Part shown: positions 54,612 to 62,673 of the stretch, piece by piece
Numbering within the stretch: position 1 is the stretch's first letter
How the letters are laid out: each line of letters opens with the position of its first letter
Assembly: GCF_008728835.1 (NCBI RefSeq)
Contig: NZ_CP042582.1
Location: 5,625,001 to 5,689,000 of the forward strand
Source: Hypericibacter adhaerens
GTDB taxonomy: Bacteria > Pseudomonadota > Alphaproteobacteria > Dongiales > Dongiaceae
Direction of reading: 5' to 3'
DNA length: 64,000 bases
Made by a program: the position numbers and the translations under genes
The notes under the pieces: generated by a model
The model's input: only the letters and a program-made list of their open reading frames with translations
Told to the model about the DNA's origin: nothing
Databases searched by the model: none

Positions 54612-54686
54612 GCGGGCGTAGCTCAGGGGTAGAGCACAACCTTGCCAAGGTTGGGGTCGAGGGTTCAAATCCCTTCGCCCGCTCCA
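54612..54686 (+). tRNA. tRNA-Gly (anticodon GCC)
   Basis: Full cloverleaf: acceptor GCGGGCG / CGCCCGC, D arm GCTC..GAGC, anticodon arm CAACC-TTGCCAA-GGTTG with GCC at 54644-54646, T arm GAGGG-TTCAAAT-CCCTT, discriminator T and encoded CCA. Confidence 0.97.
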
Positions 54687-54704
54687 GTTTTCTCTCCAAA
54701 CCCA

Positions 54705-55835
54705 TCAGCCAGAGACCGGCCCTTCGGGGCTTGGCCGCTTTTGCGCACCGGGTCTTGCGCTCTCGCGCTCGAGCAGGGCGCGCTTGCGCTCGACACCCCA
54801 GGCATAGCCGGAGAGCGAGCCGTCCTGCCGAACGACGCGGTGGCAGGGGATGGCGACGGCCAGATTGTTCGCGGCGCAGGCTCCCGCCACCGCGCGCACG
54901 GCCCCCGGCGCGCCGACGCGCCGCGCGATCTCGGCATAGGATACCGTCGTGCCGGCGGGAATTTCCCGGAACGCCTGCCACACGCGCTGCTGGAACGCCG
55001 TGCCGCGAACGTCGAGGGGAAGATCCAGGCCGAGCCGCGGCGCCTCGACGAACCCGACCACCTGCGCCACCAGGGCTTCGTACTCGCGATCGGCGCCGAT
55101 GAGATGCGCTCTCGGGAAACGGTCCTGCAGGTTGCGCAGGAGCCGATCCGGATCGTCGCCGAGCAGGATGGCCGCGACGCCCTTCCGGCTCGAGGCGACC
55201 AGGATGGCGCCCAGCGAGGTCTGGCCGACCGCGAACCGGATCTCCTCGTCGGCACCGCCCGCGCGATACCGGGAAGGAGTCATGCCGAGCATGTCGGTCG
55301 ATTTCTCGTAGAAGCGCCCGCTCGAATTGAAGCCCGCGTCATAGATCGCCGCGGTGACGCTGCTGCCTGAGGTCAGCCCTTCCTGAAGCTTCATCGCGCG
55401 CCGCGCGGCGGCATAGCCCTTGGGCGTGACACCGGTGACGGCCCTGAACAGCCGGTGGAAATAGCTCGGGCTGCGCCCCACCGCCTCCGCCAGCGTCTCC
55501 AGCGACGGTTCCTCTTCGCTCTCTTCGATGATCCGGCAGGCTCTCGCGACGAGGACCGCATTCTCGGCCTCGATCGACGGGCCGTCGGGATGGCACCGCT
55601 TGCAGGGCCGGAAGCCGGTGGCCCTGGCGCCCGCCAGCGAGTCGTGGAGCTGGACGTTCCCGGGGTTGGCCGTGCGCGAGGGACAGGAGGGCCGGCAATA
55701 GACCCCGGTGGTGGAAACCGAGTACCAGAACCGGCCGTCCGCCGTTTTGTCGCGGGCGACGATCCGCGCCCAGCGCGGATCCTCCGCCACCGATGGCTGC
55801 GCCGAATTCCGAAGCGCCGTGACCGTTGTCGTCAT
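54705..55835 (-). CDS. ada: Ada: methyl-phosphotriester sensor, AraC regulator and O6-methylguanine transferase
   Basis: 376 aa, full length. N-terminal zinc domain with Cys47, Cys51, Cys78, Cys81 (GVYCRPSCPSR, FRPCKRCHPD); Cys47 would take the methyl group from phosphotriesters. AraC-type HTH about 95-190 (LETLAEAVGRSPSYFHRLFRAVTGVTPKGY). C-terminal transferase with IPCHRVVRQDGSLSGYAWG, acceptor Cys331. After methylation it activates the adaptive response; candidate targets are the AGT-oxygenase genes downstream of its divergent region. No clear Ada box can be pointed out. Confidence 0.96.
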   Translation of the reverse strand: MTTTVTALRNSAQPSVAEDPRWARIVARDKTADGRFWYSVSTTGVYCRPSCPSRTANPGNVQLHDSLAGARATGFRPCKRCHPDGPSIEAENAVLVARACRIIEESEEEPSLETLAEAVGRSPSYFHRLFRAVTGVTPKGYAAARRAMKLQEGLTSGSSVTAAIYDAGFNSSGRFYEKSTDMLGMTPSRYRAGGADEEIRFAVGQTSLGAILVASSRKGVAAILLGDDPDRLLRNLQDRFPRAHLIGADREYEALVAQVVGFVEAPRLGLDLPLDVRGTAFQQRVWQAFREIPAGTTVSYAEIARRVGAPGAVRAVAGACAANNLAVAIPCHRVVRQDGSLSGYAWGVERKRALLERESARPGAQKRPSPEGPVSG

Positions 55836-56057
55836 GTTGGTTCATCGTCCCTGATGCGAGCCGCTCGCGCCATGCTGCCGCGGCCGGCCCCGCTGCGCTT
55901 CCCGGGTCTTGCTTTTAAATCCGGGCATGGCGGCGTCCCGGTTTCGATAGGGCGGCAAGAACCGGAGTTTGCGCGCGTCATGAGCCGGCTACGCAGATGC
56001 CACAAGGCCGCCGGGACCGACCGGCGGCTGGTGAAGCAACCATCGAGAGGTATCCGC

Positions 56058-56507
56058 ATGAGCTTGCAAGACGACAACAAGGCCATCGTCGGCCGCTGGT
56101 TCACCGACTTCTGGGGCGAAAACGGCGACCTGAGCGTGGTCGACAAGATCGCCGCGCCGGACATGCTGCTGAAATACTCGCTGCATGAGCCGCGGAAAGG
56201 TCGCGAGGACATCAAGGCCTTCATGACCGATTTCCGGGCGGCGTTCCCCGATCTCAATTTCTGGGGCACGGCCGACCTCATCGCCGAGGGCGACCATGTC
56301 GTCGGCCGGTGGGAAGGCGGCGGCACCCACACCGGCCCCGCCTTCAAGGATTTCCTCGCCGGCAGCCTGCCCGCCAACACGGGCCGGAAGATGCATTTCA
56401 CCGGCGTCACCGTCCTCAAGCTCAAGGACGGCAAGATCGTCGAGGAGATCGGCCTGGATGACGGGGTCGCCTGCCTGACCCAGCTCAAGCTGCTTCGCAC
56501 CGCGTGA
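56058..56507 (+). CDS. SnoaL-like ester cyclase-family protein
   Basis: 149 aa from ATG 56058 (GAGAGG 7 bases upstream). NTF2-like fold: AIVGRWFTDFWGENGDLSVVDKIAAPDMLLKYSLHEPRKGREDIKAFMTDFRAAFPDLNFWGTADLIAEGDHVVGRWEGGGTH, then GRKMHFTGVTVLKLKDGKIVEEIGLDD. Such proteins are widespread and usually of unknown substrate. Divergent from ada, so possibly controlled from the same region. Followed by a terminator. Confidence 0.88.
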   Translation: MSLQDDNKAIVGRWFTDFWGENGDLSVVDKIAAPDMLLKYSLHEPRKGREDIKAFMTDFRAAFPDLNFWGTADLIAEGDHVVGRWEGGGTHTGPAFKDFLAGSLPANTGRKMHFTGVTVLKLKDGKIVEEIGLDDGVACLTQLKLLRTA

Positions 56508-56513
56508 TCGCCG

Positions 56514-56547
56514 GGGAGCCGTCGTTCGCCGGAACGGCGGCTCCCTT
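56514..56547 (+). terminator. Terminator-like hairpin after the SnoaL-like gene
   Basis: 14-bp stem GGGAGCCGTCGTTC / GAACGGCGGCTCCC (one G-U pair) around GCCG; only a short T stretch follows (TTCGC), so efficiency is uncertain. Confidence 0.65.
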
Positions 56548-56688
56548 CGCTCGTGGGGTCTCTTGCGGAATGCGGGGCCGATGGCCGCCGTTCGTCGCTC
56601 TGGAAGAATAAATTTGAAAGCAAGGGCCGGAGTGTCGGCACAGGCGCGAACCTCCATCTTGGGGGCCTGACATGAAAGGAGCCCCGCT

Positions 56689-57219
56689 ATGACGACACAA
56701 ACCCTCACCGCCGCCGCGCCGGAAGCCTTGCGTTTCGGCTATGGCGACAGCGCGCTCGGCGCGGTCCTGGTCGCCCAGAGCCCGCGCGGCGTCGTCGCCC
56801 TCTTCATCGGCGACGACCGCGCCAGGCTGCAGCGCGACCTGAAGGACGTCTTTCCCGAAGCCGAGCTCGTTCTCGACCAGGCCGGCCTCGCGGAAACCGT
56901 CGCCAAGGCCGTGGCGCTTGTCGATGCACCGCATCTCGGCACCGACCTGGCGCTCGATCTGCGCGGCTCGCCTCAGGAACTGGCCGTCTGGAATGCGCTG
57001 CAGGCGATACCCGCCGGCGAGACACGTACCTACGGCGCGATCGCACAGAGCCTGCCGATCGCAGCCACGGCCCAGGAGGTCGGTGCCGCTTGCGCGGCCA
57101 ATCGCATCGCGGTCGCCGTGCCCTGCCACCGCGTCGTGAAGTCCGACGGCTCGATCTCGGGCTATCGCTGGGGCGTGCAGCGCAAGCGGCGCCTGATCAA
57201 CAGGGAAGGCGTCGCGTGA
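56689..57219 (+). CDS. Methylated-DNA-protein cysteine methyltransferase (second AGT)
   Basis: 176 aa from ATG 56689 (AAGGAG 7 bases upstream). It corresponds to the C-terminal half of Ada: FGYGDSALGAVLVAQSPRGVVALFIGDD, RGSPQELAVWNALQAIPAGETRTYGAIA, VGAACAANRIAVAVPCHRVVKSDGSISGYRWGVQRKRRLINRE, acceptor Cys146. It repairs O6-alkylguanine by irreversible transfer. It is close to the Ada C-domain in sequence and may be a duplicate of it. Its stop overlaps the oxygenase start (TGATG). Confidence 0.95.
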   Translation: MTTQTLTAAAPEALRFGYGDSALGAVLVAQSPRGVVALFIGDDRARLQRDLKDVFPEAELVLDQAGLAETVAKAVALVDAPHLGTDLALDLRGSPQELAVWNALQAIPAGETRTYGAIAQSLPIAATAQEVGAACAANRIAVAVPCHRVVKSDGSISGYRWGVQRKRRLINREGVA

Positions 57220-58001
57220 TGGCACGTCCTCCACGCAAGGCGCGGAGCAAGAGCGCCGGCGCTTCCGCCGGGACCGAATCGACCGCGAATGCGGCGGCCA
57301 TTCGGTCCCGGCTGGACGGCGTGGACTGGAGCAAAGTCCAGGCGGATCTCGATGCTCAGGGGTGGGCCGTCTTGCCGAAGCTCCTGAGGCATGCCGAGGC
57401 CGACCTCATCGCGGGTCTCTATCATCAGGAGCAAGGCTTCCGCAGCCATGTGATCATGGCGCGGCACGGTTTCGGCCGGGGCGAGTACAAATATTTCAAC
57501 TACCCGCTGCCGCCCCTGATCCAGGCGCTGAGAACGGCCGCTTATCCCCATCTCGTGCCGATCGCCAACCAATGGCACGAGCGCATGGGCAAGGAGGTCC
57601 GCTTCCCGCCGGATCATGTGGCGTTCCTCGAACGCTGCCGTCGGGCGGGCCAGACCCGTCCCACGCCGCTGCTGCTCGAATATGCGCCGGAGGACTATAA
57701 CTGCCTCCATCGCGACCTCTACGGAGAGCATGTCTTTCCGCTCCAGATCGCGATCCTGCTGGACCGGCCGGGCGAGGATTTCGAGGGCGGCGAGTTCGTG
57801 ATGACCGAGCAGCGTCCCCGCATGCAGACCCGTGCCATGGTCCTGCCGCTCGGGAAGGGCGATGCCGCCATCTTCGCGGTCAACAGCCGCCCCATGAAAG
57901 GGACGCGCGGCGACTATCAGGTGAAGCTGAATCACGGCGTCAGCGCGCTGCGCTCGGGCAAGCGGCACACGGTCGGCGTGATCTTCCACGATGCCGCCTG
58001 A
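57219..58001 (+). CDS. 2-oxoglutarate/Fe(II)-dependent oxygenase of the adaptive-response cluster
   Basis: 260 aa from ATG 57219. Basic N-terminus ([11 protein letters not shown]), then a double-stranded beta-helix with HxD at His164/Asp166 ([24 protein letters not shown]), the second iron His239 ([23 protein letters not shown]) and Arg/Lys for 2OG near 245-249. It pairs by translational coupling with the AGT gene, as AlkB-type proteins do, so demethylation of DNA or RNA bases is likely. It is not a canonical AlkB in sequence (no visible AlkB nucleotide-recognition lid), so the substrate is inferred. Confidence 0.87.
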   Translation: MARPPRKARSKSAGASAGTESTANAAAIRSRLDGVDWSKVQADLDAQGWAVLPKLLRHAEADLIAGLYHQEQGFRSHVIMARHGFGRGEYKYFNYPLPPLIQALRTAAYPHLVPIANQWHERMGKEVRFPPDHVAFLERCRRAGQTRPTPLLLEYAPEDYNCLHRDLYGEHVFPLQIAILLDRPGEDFEGGEFVMTEQRPRMQTRAMVLPLGKGDAAIFAVNSRPMKGTRGDYQVKLNHGVSALRSGKRHTVGVIFHDAA

Positions 58002-58662
58002 CGCCCCGCCGCTTGCCCTTGATGAAGCGCGAGAGGTGCGCGTGCCCGCTCTTCCCGAGACGCGCCGCCTGGAAGGCTTCAGTGACGCGGCCTTCTCGAT
58101 CGTCATCACGCTGCTCGTCCTGGAGATTCATCGCCCGAACGCGGCACCGGGAAGACTGGGGGAAGAGCTCCTGGCGGAGTGGTCCTCCTACCTCGCCTAT
58201 GCGGTGGCATTCGTCTATGTGGACGTCATCTGGCTCAATCATCACTACATGTTCGAGCGCCTCTGCAAGGTGGATCTGGCGCTCAACTGGATCAATCTCG
58301 GCATCATCGGCACCGCCGCCCTGATCCCGTTTCCGACAGGCGTGCTGGCCGGCGCCTTCCGCGACGGCGACCTCGCGGACCAGAAGGCGGCGGTGGTGCT
58401 TTACGCCTTGATCGCGGGGCTGATGTCGGCGGCGTGGCTGCCGGTCTTTCCGCATTTGCACCGCCACCCTGAGCTCGTGAAGCCGCATCTGCCGGCAACC
58501 CTCTTCGAATCGCAGATCCTGCGGCCGGCCGCGGGCATCCTGCTCTATGCCGTGGCGGCCGCGCTGGGCTGGTTCGTCCACCCGTTTCTCGCGGTCGGGA
58601 TCTTCATCTTCGTGGTCGGCTACTACGCCTGGACCAGCCAGGGCATTCATTCCCCGGCATGA
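57991..58662 (+). CDS. TMEM175/DUF1211-family membrane protein
   Basis: 223 aa. The family filter motif [21 protein letters not shown] at 25-45 (RxxxFSD) is intact; six hydrophobic segments follow ([96 protein letters not shown]). Bacterial members form K+ channels. The start overlaps the oxygenase stop by 11 bases, so it is co-translated with the repair genes, although its link to repair is unclear. Confidence 0.87.
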   Translation: MPPDAPPLALDEAREVRVPALPETRRLEGFSDAAFSIVITLLVLEIHRPNAAPGRLGEELLAEWSSYLAYAVAFVYVDVIWLNHHYMFERLCKVDLALNWINLGIIGTAALIPFPTGVLAGAFRDGDLADQKAAVVLYALIAGLMSAAWLPVFPHLHRHPELVKPHLPATLFESQILRPAAGILLYAVAAALGWFVHPFLAVGIFIFVVGYYAWTSQGIHSPA

Positions 58663-58794
58663 CGGGTTGGTGCGGGTGCCCGGACGAACGGCGAATCCGA
58701 CTTCAGCGCAAGAACCGGAGTTCTGCGGCCGGCGCTCCCTGGCAATGACGAGGGTGACGATGACCGGGTCTCTCTCATCGAGGATCGCTTCACC

Positions 58795-59433
58795 ATGGAC
58801 ATCACCGCCACGGAGCCGCCGCTTCCGAAAGACGAGACGAATGTCGCTTGCCCGGGTGGGGTCGCGTTTGCCCAGGGCGCAGGCGCCGGAAACCTCACTG
58901 TCGAGACCATCACCGCGAGCCCGCTCCTCCCGACTGGCCGGAAATGGGCCCTCCGATTCGATGCCGGCGGCACCGTCACGATCGTTCTCGGCATGAGGGA
59001 TTATGGGAAGGGCTGGTTTTCCGGCCATTTCGCGGGGCTGGTGACGGCGCGTCTCGGGATTCCGTTTCCGCGGCTCCGCCTCTATTACAGCGCCACCCTT
59101 CCGGCGGTTCTGCAGACGCCCAGGCCCTCGCCGATTCCATTGAGCCGGGGCGATATCGGTCCGGTCGGGCGGGCTGTCGCCGATATCATCGAAGCGATGT
59201 GCGACGCGGTGATCGAGAATGGGCGGTCGAGCTTTGCCGCGATGGCCGGCGTCGGTGCCGACGATGTCGGCTTCGATCAGGCGACCGGCCGGTTCTTCGT
59301 TCTCAACAGGGATCGGTGCGGCAGCATCCTCGAAATCGCCGCGGCGACCCGGGATAGATCGCCCCTATCGAGCGATCTCGCCGGGAAGCTTCAACGCGGC
59401 GCTCTCAGCTCTGCAAGCTCGCCGCCTCGATGA
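58795..59433 (+). CDS. Short protein resembling a piece of the xanthine dehydrogenase molybdenum subunit
   Basis: 212 aa. Residues about 45-170 look like part of the Mo-binding C-terminal domain of XDH/aldehyde oxidase large chains: GGTVTIVLGMRDYGKGWFSGHFAGLVTARLGIPFPRLRLYY, then a degenerate SRGDIGPVGRAVADIIEAMCDAV stretch and GADDVGFDQATGRFFV. The usual 700+ residue protein and its FeS/FAD partners are absent. No signal peptide. Either a free-standing mini-domain or a decayed remnant. The 3' end overlaps the convergent hydrolase gene by 29 bases. Confidence 0.6.
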   Translation: MDITATEPPLPKDETNVACPGGVAFAQGAGAGNLTVETITASPLLPTGRKWALRFDAGGTVTIVLGMRDYGKGWFSGHFAGLVTARLGIPFPRLRLYYSATLPAVLQTPRPSPIPLSRGDIGPVGRAVADIIEAMCDAVIENGRSSFAAMAGVGADDVGFDQATGRFFVLNRDRCGSILEIAAATRDRSPLSSDLAGKLQRGALSSASSPPR

Positions 59434-60184
59434 TCAGCCGCGCGATCCTGTCGGGATGCGAGATCAGCGACAGGTGGCTCGCCTTCAGCTCGATGGCCTT
59501 GGCGCCCATGCGCTTGGCCATGAAGCGCTCGAGGTCGGGGTTGATGGTCCGGTCTTCCGTCGAGACGGCATAGAAGCTGGGCTTCGAGCGCCAGGCCGCC
59601 TGCGTGGTCTTGCCGGCGAGCAGCGCCTTCTGGAAGGGCTGCTGGACGGCATAGAGCACCTTCGCCTTGGTTGCCGGGATATCGCCCGCGAAATCGCGCA
59701 GGAAGGCTTCCTCGCTCAGGCGTCCCTCATCGCCGTCGAAGACGATGCCGGCCGTCGCGGGCGGCGTGGGATAGGTCTTGGCGAGCGCCGTGTAATCCTC
59801 GCCCGCATCCGGCGCCCGCGCCGCGACATAGACCAGGGCCGAGACGTTCGGATGCACGCCCGCTTCGGTGACGAGCATGCCCGAGAAGGAATGGCCGACC
59901 AGGACCGTCGGACCGTCCTGCCGCGCCAGTACGCGCTCGACCGCGGCGACTGCGTCGGGAAGTGTCGTCAGCGGATTCTGCACGGCCGTGACATCGAGGC
60001 CAACCGCCTGCAGCCGGGCGATCACCTCGGACCAGCAGGACCCATCGGCAAAGAGCCCGTGCGCGAGCACCACGTTGCGGGCCTTGAGGGGTGTGGCGGC
60101 CGCGGCCTGGCTGCGGTCCGCGACCAGCGTCGCGGCGGCGCCGGCGCCAAGGGCGGCGGTGAAGCGGCGGCGGGTCATCGTCAT
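59405..60184 (-). CDS. TAT-exported alpha/beta hydrolase
   Basis: 259 aa from ATG 60184 (AGGAG 8 bases upstream; a second ATG two codons later). Twin-arginine signal MTRRRFTAALGAGAAATLVADRSQA. The hydrolase core shows VVLAHGLFADGSCWSEVIARLQ, the nucleophile elbow GHSFSGMLVTEAG near residue 98, and the His-containing end ELKASHLSLISHPDRIARLI. This layout matches small esterase/hydroxynitrile-lyase-type hydrolases. Periplasmic; substrate unknown. Confidence 0.9.
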   Translation of the reverse strand: MTMTRRRFTAALGAGAAATLVADRSQAAAATPLKARNVVLAHGLFADGSCWSEVIARLQAVGLDVTAVQNPLTTLPDAVAAVERVLARQDGPTVLVGHSFSGMLVTEAGVHPNVSALVYVAARAPDAGEDYTALAKTYPTPPATAGIVFDGDEGRLSEEAFLRDFAGDIPATKAKVLYAVQQPFQKALLAGKTTQAAWRSKPSFYAVSTEDRTINPDLERFMAKRMGAKAIELKASHLSLISHPDRIARLIIEAASLQS

Positions 60185-60359
60185 GATCGGATCTCCTTCC
60201 GCGCCGGGCGGACCGATGGATCGATCGCGCGGGGCATGCGGGTTCAGGGCATGACCCGGAATCTGGCCGCATCGATGCGCGGCGTCCTTGCCGCGGTTGC
60301 GGAGACTATTCCGAAACCGCCGAGAAAATATCCGCGCCCGCGCTGCCTTCGCAGCGCGT

Positions 60360-61244
60360 TCAGCCCTCGGTCCGGTGCTCGGCGGCGAGAGTGAGCCAGG
60401 CGCGAGCCGCATGGGAGAGGAATCCCTCGCGCCGCCAGATCATGGCGATATGCCAGTCCGTCAGCGGTTCGTCGAGCAGCACGGGGCGGACGGCCGGATG
60501 GCTGCGCTGCCGGGCGATCATCCGCGGCAGGAAGGCGATGCCGAGCCCCGCCGCGGCCAGCTCGACGATGAAGTCGATCTGGCTCGAGCGCGCGGCGATC
60601 ACGGGCTCGAAGCTGCGCCGATGGCAGGCGTCCAGGATGACGCGGTTCAGCGCGAAGCCCGACTCGAACAGGATGAAGGGCTCGTCCTTGAGGCTCAGCA
60701 GATCGACGTGGCTGTTGCGCGCGAGGGCATGGCGCACGGGCAGCAGCGCCATCAGCGGCTCGCTCCTGACATCCTGCCAGCCGAAATCGTCGGACACCGG
60801 CAGCAGCGAGGCCGCCAGGTCGATCTCGCCCGCTTGCAGGATCTCCTCGAGCCGCGTGGCGCCATGTTCCACCAGGCGAATCTCGATGCCGGGATAGCGG
60901 CTGCGATAGACCGCGAAGAGCGGCGCGAACAGCGTGCTGCTGCCGACCGGCGGCAGGCCGAGGCGCAGCGTGCCCCGCTTGAGGCCCCGGAGCTCGCCCA
61001 GCTCGGCGACGAGATCGTCGCGCTCGGCGAGGATCTTGAGCGCGCGGCGATGGACCACCTCGCCCGCCGCGGTCAGCCGGCTGCGATGGCCGATGCGGTC
61101 GAGCAGCGGCATGCCGAGCTCGTCCTCGAGCTGCTTCACCGCCTTGCTGACCGTCGACTGCGTCGCGAACACCGCCTTGGCGGCCTGCGAAAAGCCGCCC
61201 TGGCGCACGACCTCGACGAAAGCGCGCAGCGTCCGGAGCTCCAT
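60360..61244 (-). CDS. LysR-family transcriptional regulator, divergent from lrgAB
   Basis: 294 aa from ATG 61244. HTH MELRTLRAFVEVVRQGGFSQAAKAVFATQSTVSKAVKQLEDELG, then a periplasmic-binding-protein-like effector domain (90-290) ending IAMIWRREGFLSHAARAWL. An upstream frame extension is not used. Its gene is divergent from the lrgA/lrgB pair with a 90-base gap that holds a perfect palindrome right at its start, the layout of CidR/YwbI-type regulators, so it very likely controls both itself and lrgAB. Confidence 0.94.
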   Translation of the reverse strand: MELRTLRAFVEVVRQGGFSQAAKAVFATQSTVSKAVKQLEDELGMPLLDRIGHRSRLTAAGEVVHRRALKILAERDDLVAELGELRGLKRGTLRLGLPPVGSSTLFAPLFAVYRSRYPGIEIRLVEHGATRLEEILQAGEIDLAASLLPVSDDFGWQDVRSEPLMALLPVRHALARNSHVDLLSLKDEPFILFESGFALNRVILDACHRRSFEPVIAARSSQIDFIVELAAAGLGIAFLPRMIARQRSHPAVRPVLLDEPLTDWHIAMIWRREGFLSHAARAWLTLAAEHRTEG

Positions 61245-61247
61245 GAA

Positions 61248-61264
61248 TATTCCATACTGGAATA
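61248..61264. promoter_or_regulatory. Putative LysR operator
   Basis: Perfect inverted repeat TATTCCA-TAC-TGGAATA containing a T-N11-A LysR motif, 4 bases from the regulator's start codon. Followed by AT-rich promoter DNA toward lrgA. Confidence 0.75.
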
Positions 61265-61334
61265 GGTTCAATTCAATCAATTCATTTTTATCATGCTGCG
61301 CTGCGACATAGATTAGGAGGCGGAGGACAACCCC

Positions 61335-61757
61335 ATGGCCGCACGCAGCCTCGTGATCCCCTTCCGCCGGCTGGTTCACCGGAACCGGCTGCTGCAGATC
61401 GGCTTGCTGCTCGCCTTCTGGCTGGCGGGAGAAGCCCTGGTCCGCGTGGCCGGCCTGCCCCTGCCCGGCGGCATCGTCGGCATGCTGATCGTGCTGGCGC
61501 TGCTGGCGAGCGGCCGGGTCAGCCCCGTGAGCCTGCAGCGGGGCGCCCGCTGGTTCCTGGCGGAGATGCTGCTCTTCTTCATCCCGGCCGTGCTGGCGGT
61601 GCTCGACCATCGCGAGCTCCTCGGTCTGCTCGGCCTCAAGATCCTGGCCGTGATCGTCTTCGGCACCCTGACCGTCATGCTGGTCACGGCCTTCACCGTC
61701 GATCTCTGCTATCGCTGGACATCAGGCCATGGAGCGGCTCGCCCCCTGGTGGAGTGA
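61335..61757 (+). CDS. lrgA: CidA/LrgA holin-like membrane protein
   Basis: 140 aa, start after GGAGGACAACCCC. Four hydrophobic segments: LLQIGLLLAFWLAGEALV, LPGGIVGMLIVLALLASG (the GxxxGMLxxL family motif), FLAEMLLFFIPAVLAVLDH (F-F-I-P-A), and ILAVIVFGTLTVMLVTAFTVDLCY. The holin/antiholin-like pair with LrgB is linked to cell lysis control and to pyruvate or small-acid export. Overlaps lrgB by 29 bases. Confidence 0.93.
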   Translation: MAARSLVIPFRRLVHRNRLLQIGLLLAFWLAGEALVRVAGLPLPGGIVGMLIVLALLASGRVSPVSLQRGARWFLAEMLLFFIPAVLAVLDHRELLGLLGLKILAVIVFGTLTVMLVTAFTVDLCYRWTSGHGAARPLVE

Positions 61758-62445
61758 CCCGCTGCTGCAGGCGGTCTTCTGGTCCGCCGCGACGATCGGG
61801 CTCTATTGGGCGTCGAAGATTCTCTACCGCCGCTGGCGGCACTGGTGGCTGTCGCCGCTGACCGTGACGCCGCTGCTCCTGATCGTCATCGTCCTGGCCC
61901 TGCATGCCGGCTATCGCGACTACAGCCGCGCCACCCATTGGCTGATGGCGCTGCTCGGTCCTGCGACCGTCGCCTTCGCCCTGCCGATCTACGAGCAGCG
62001 CGCGCTCATCCGCCGCCATTGGCCGGTCCTCCTGATCGGCGTGACGGCCGGCAGCATGACCGCCATGCTGTCCGCCTGGGGCCTGGCGAGCCTGCTCGGG
62101 CTCGATGGCAGCCTGCGGCTCAGCCTGCTGCCGCGCTCGATGAGCACGCCCTTCGCCATGACGGTCTCCGGCGATATCGGCGGCGTGCCGGACCTGACGG
62201 CGGTGTTCGTGATGGTGACCGGCGTGCTGGGCGCGGCGCTCGGCGAGATCATGCTGGTACGCCTGCCGATCCGCTCGGCGCTCGCGCGCGGCGCGCTCCT
62301 GGGCATGGGCGCGCACGGCGCCGGCACCGCCAAGGCGCACGAGATCGGCCCCGAGGAAGGCTCGATCGCGGGCCTGGTCATGGTGCTGGTCGGCCTCTTC
62401 AACGTGCTGGCGGCACCGCTGCTGGCTTACTGCCTGCGAGCGTGA
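61729..62445 (+). CDS. lrgB: LrgB family membrane protein
   Basis: 238 aa with six or seven membrane segments. Family motifs: MALLGPATVAFALPIYEQRALIRRHWPVLLIGVTAGS, LLPRSMSTPFAMTVSGDIGGVPDLTAVFVMVTGVLGA, and ALLGMGAHGAGTAKAHEIGPEEGSIAGLVMVLVGLFNVL. The start lies inside lrgA, so the two are translationally coupled. Works with LrgA in the inner membrane. Confidence 0.94.
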   Translation: MERLAPWWSDPLLQAVFWSAATIGLYWASKILYRRWRHWWLSPLTVTPLLLIVIVLALHAGYRDYSRATHWLMALLGPATVAFALPIYEQRALIRRHWPVLLIGVTAGSMTAMLSAWGLASLLGLDGSLRLSLLPRSMSTPFAMTVSGDIGGVPDLTAVFVMVTGVLGAALGEIMLVRLPIRSALARGALLGMGAHGAGTAKAHEIGPEEGSIAGLVMVLVGLFNVLAAPLLAYCLRA

Positions 62446-62505
62446 ATCGACCAAAGCCGCAGGCCCGCCGTCGCGGACCCGCGGCTGAATCGATCGCCGC
62501 GATTG

Positions 62506-62522
62506 GAACGATCCGATCGTTC
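62506..62522. promoter_or_regulatory. Perfect palindrome upstream of the sulfite oxidase gene
   Basis: GAACGAT-CCG-ATCGTTC, extended outward by matching ATT and AAT triplets one base away. It lies 152 bases before the sulfite oxidase start and just before a ribosome-site/ATG pair at 62538, so it looks like an operator (TetR-like spacing). Function inferred. Confidence 0.55.
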
Positions 62523-62537
62523 TAATCGGAGTGTTTC

Positions 62538-62585
62538 ATGCTCGGCACCCGGATCCGCCATCGAAGACAATTGCATCGGCGTTGA
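62538..62585 (+). CDS. Possible 15-residue leader peptide or HTH-gene remnant
   Basis: ATG 6 bases after GGAG; encodes MLGTRIRHRRQLHRR and stops. The peptide matches the usual start of XRE/cupin regulators (LGxRIRxRRxxxxxT), so it may be the stump of a lost regulator; alternatively it is an Arg/His-rich leader peptide. Very short, so weak. Confidence 0.25.
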   Translation: MLGTRIRHRRQLHRR

Positions 62586-62673
62586 GAAACGCGGGCCGCC
62601 GGGTTCCGCCGGATCCTGCCTTGACGATATCGGCCGGCCGCCTCTCTCGCGCCGGCAACAGATGGGGTACGGA

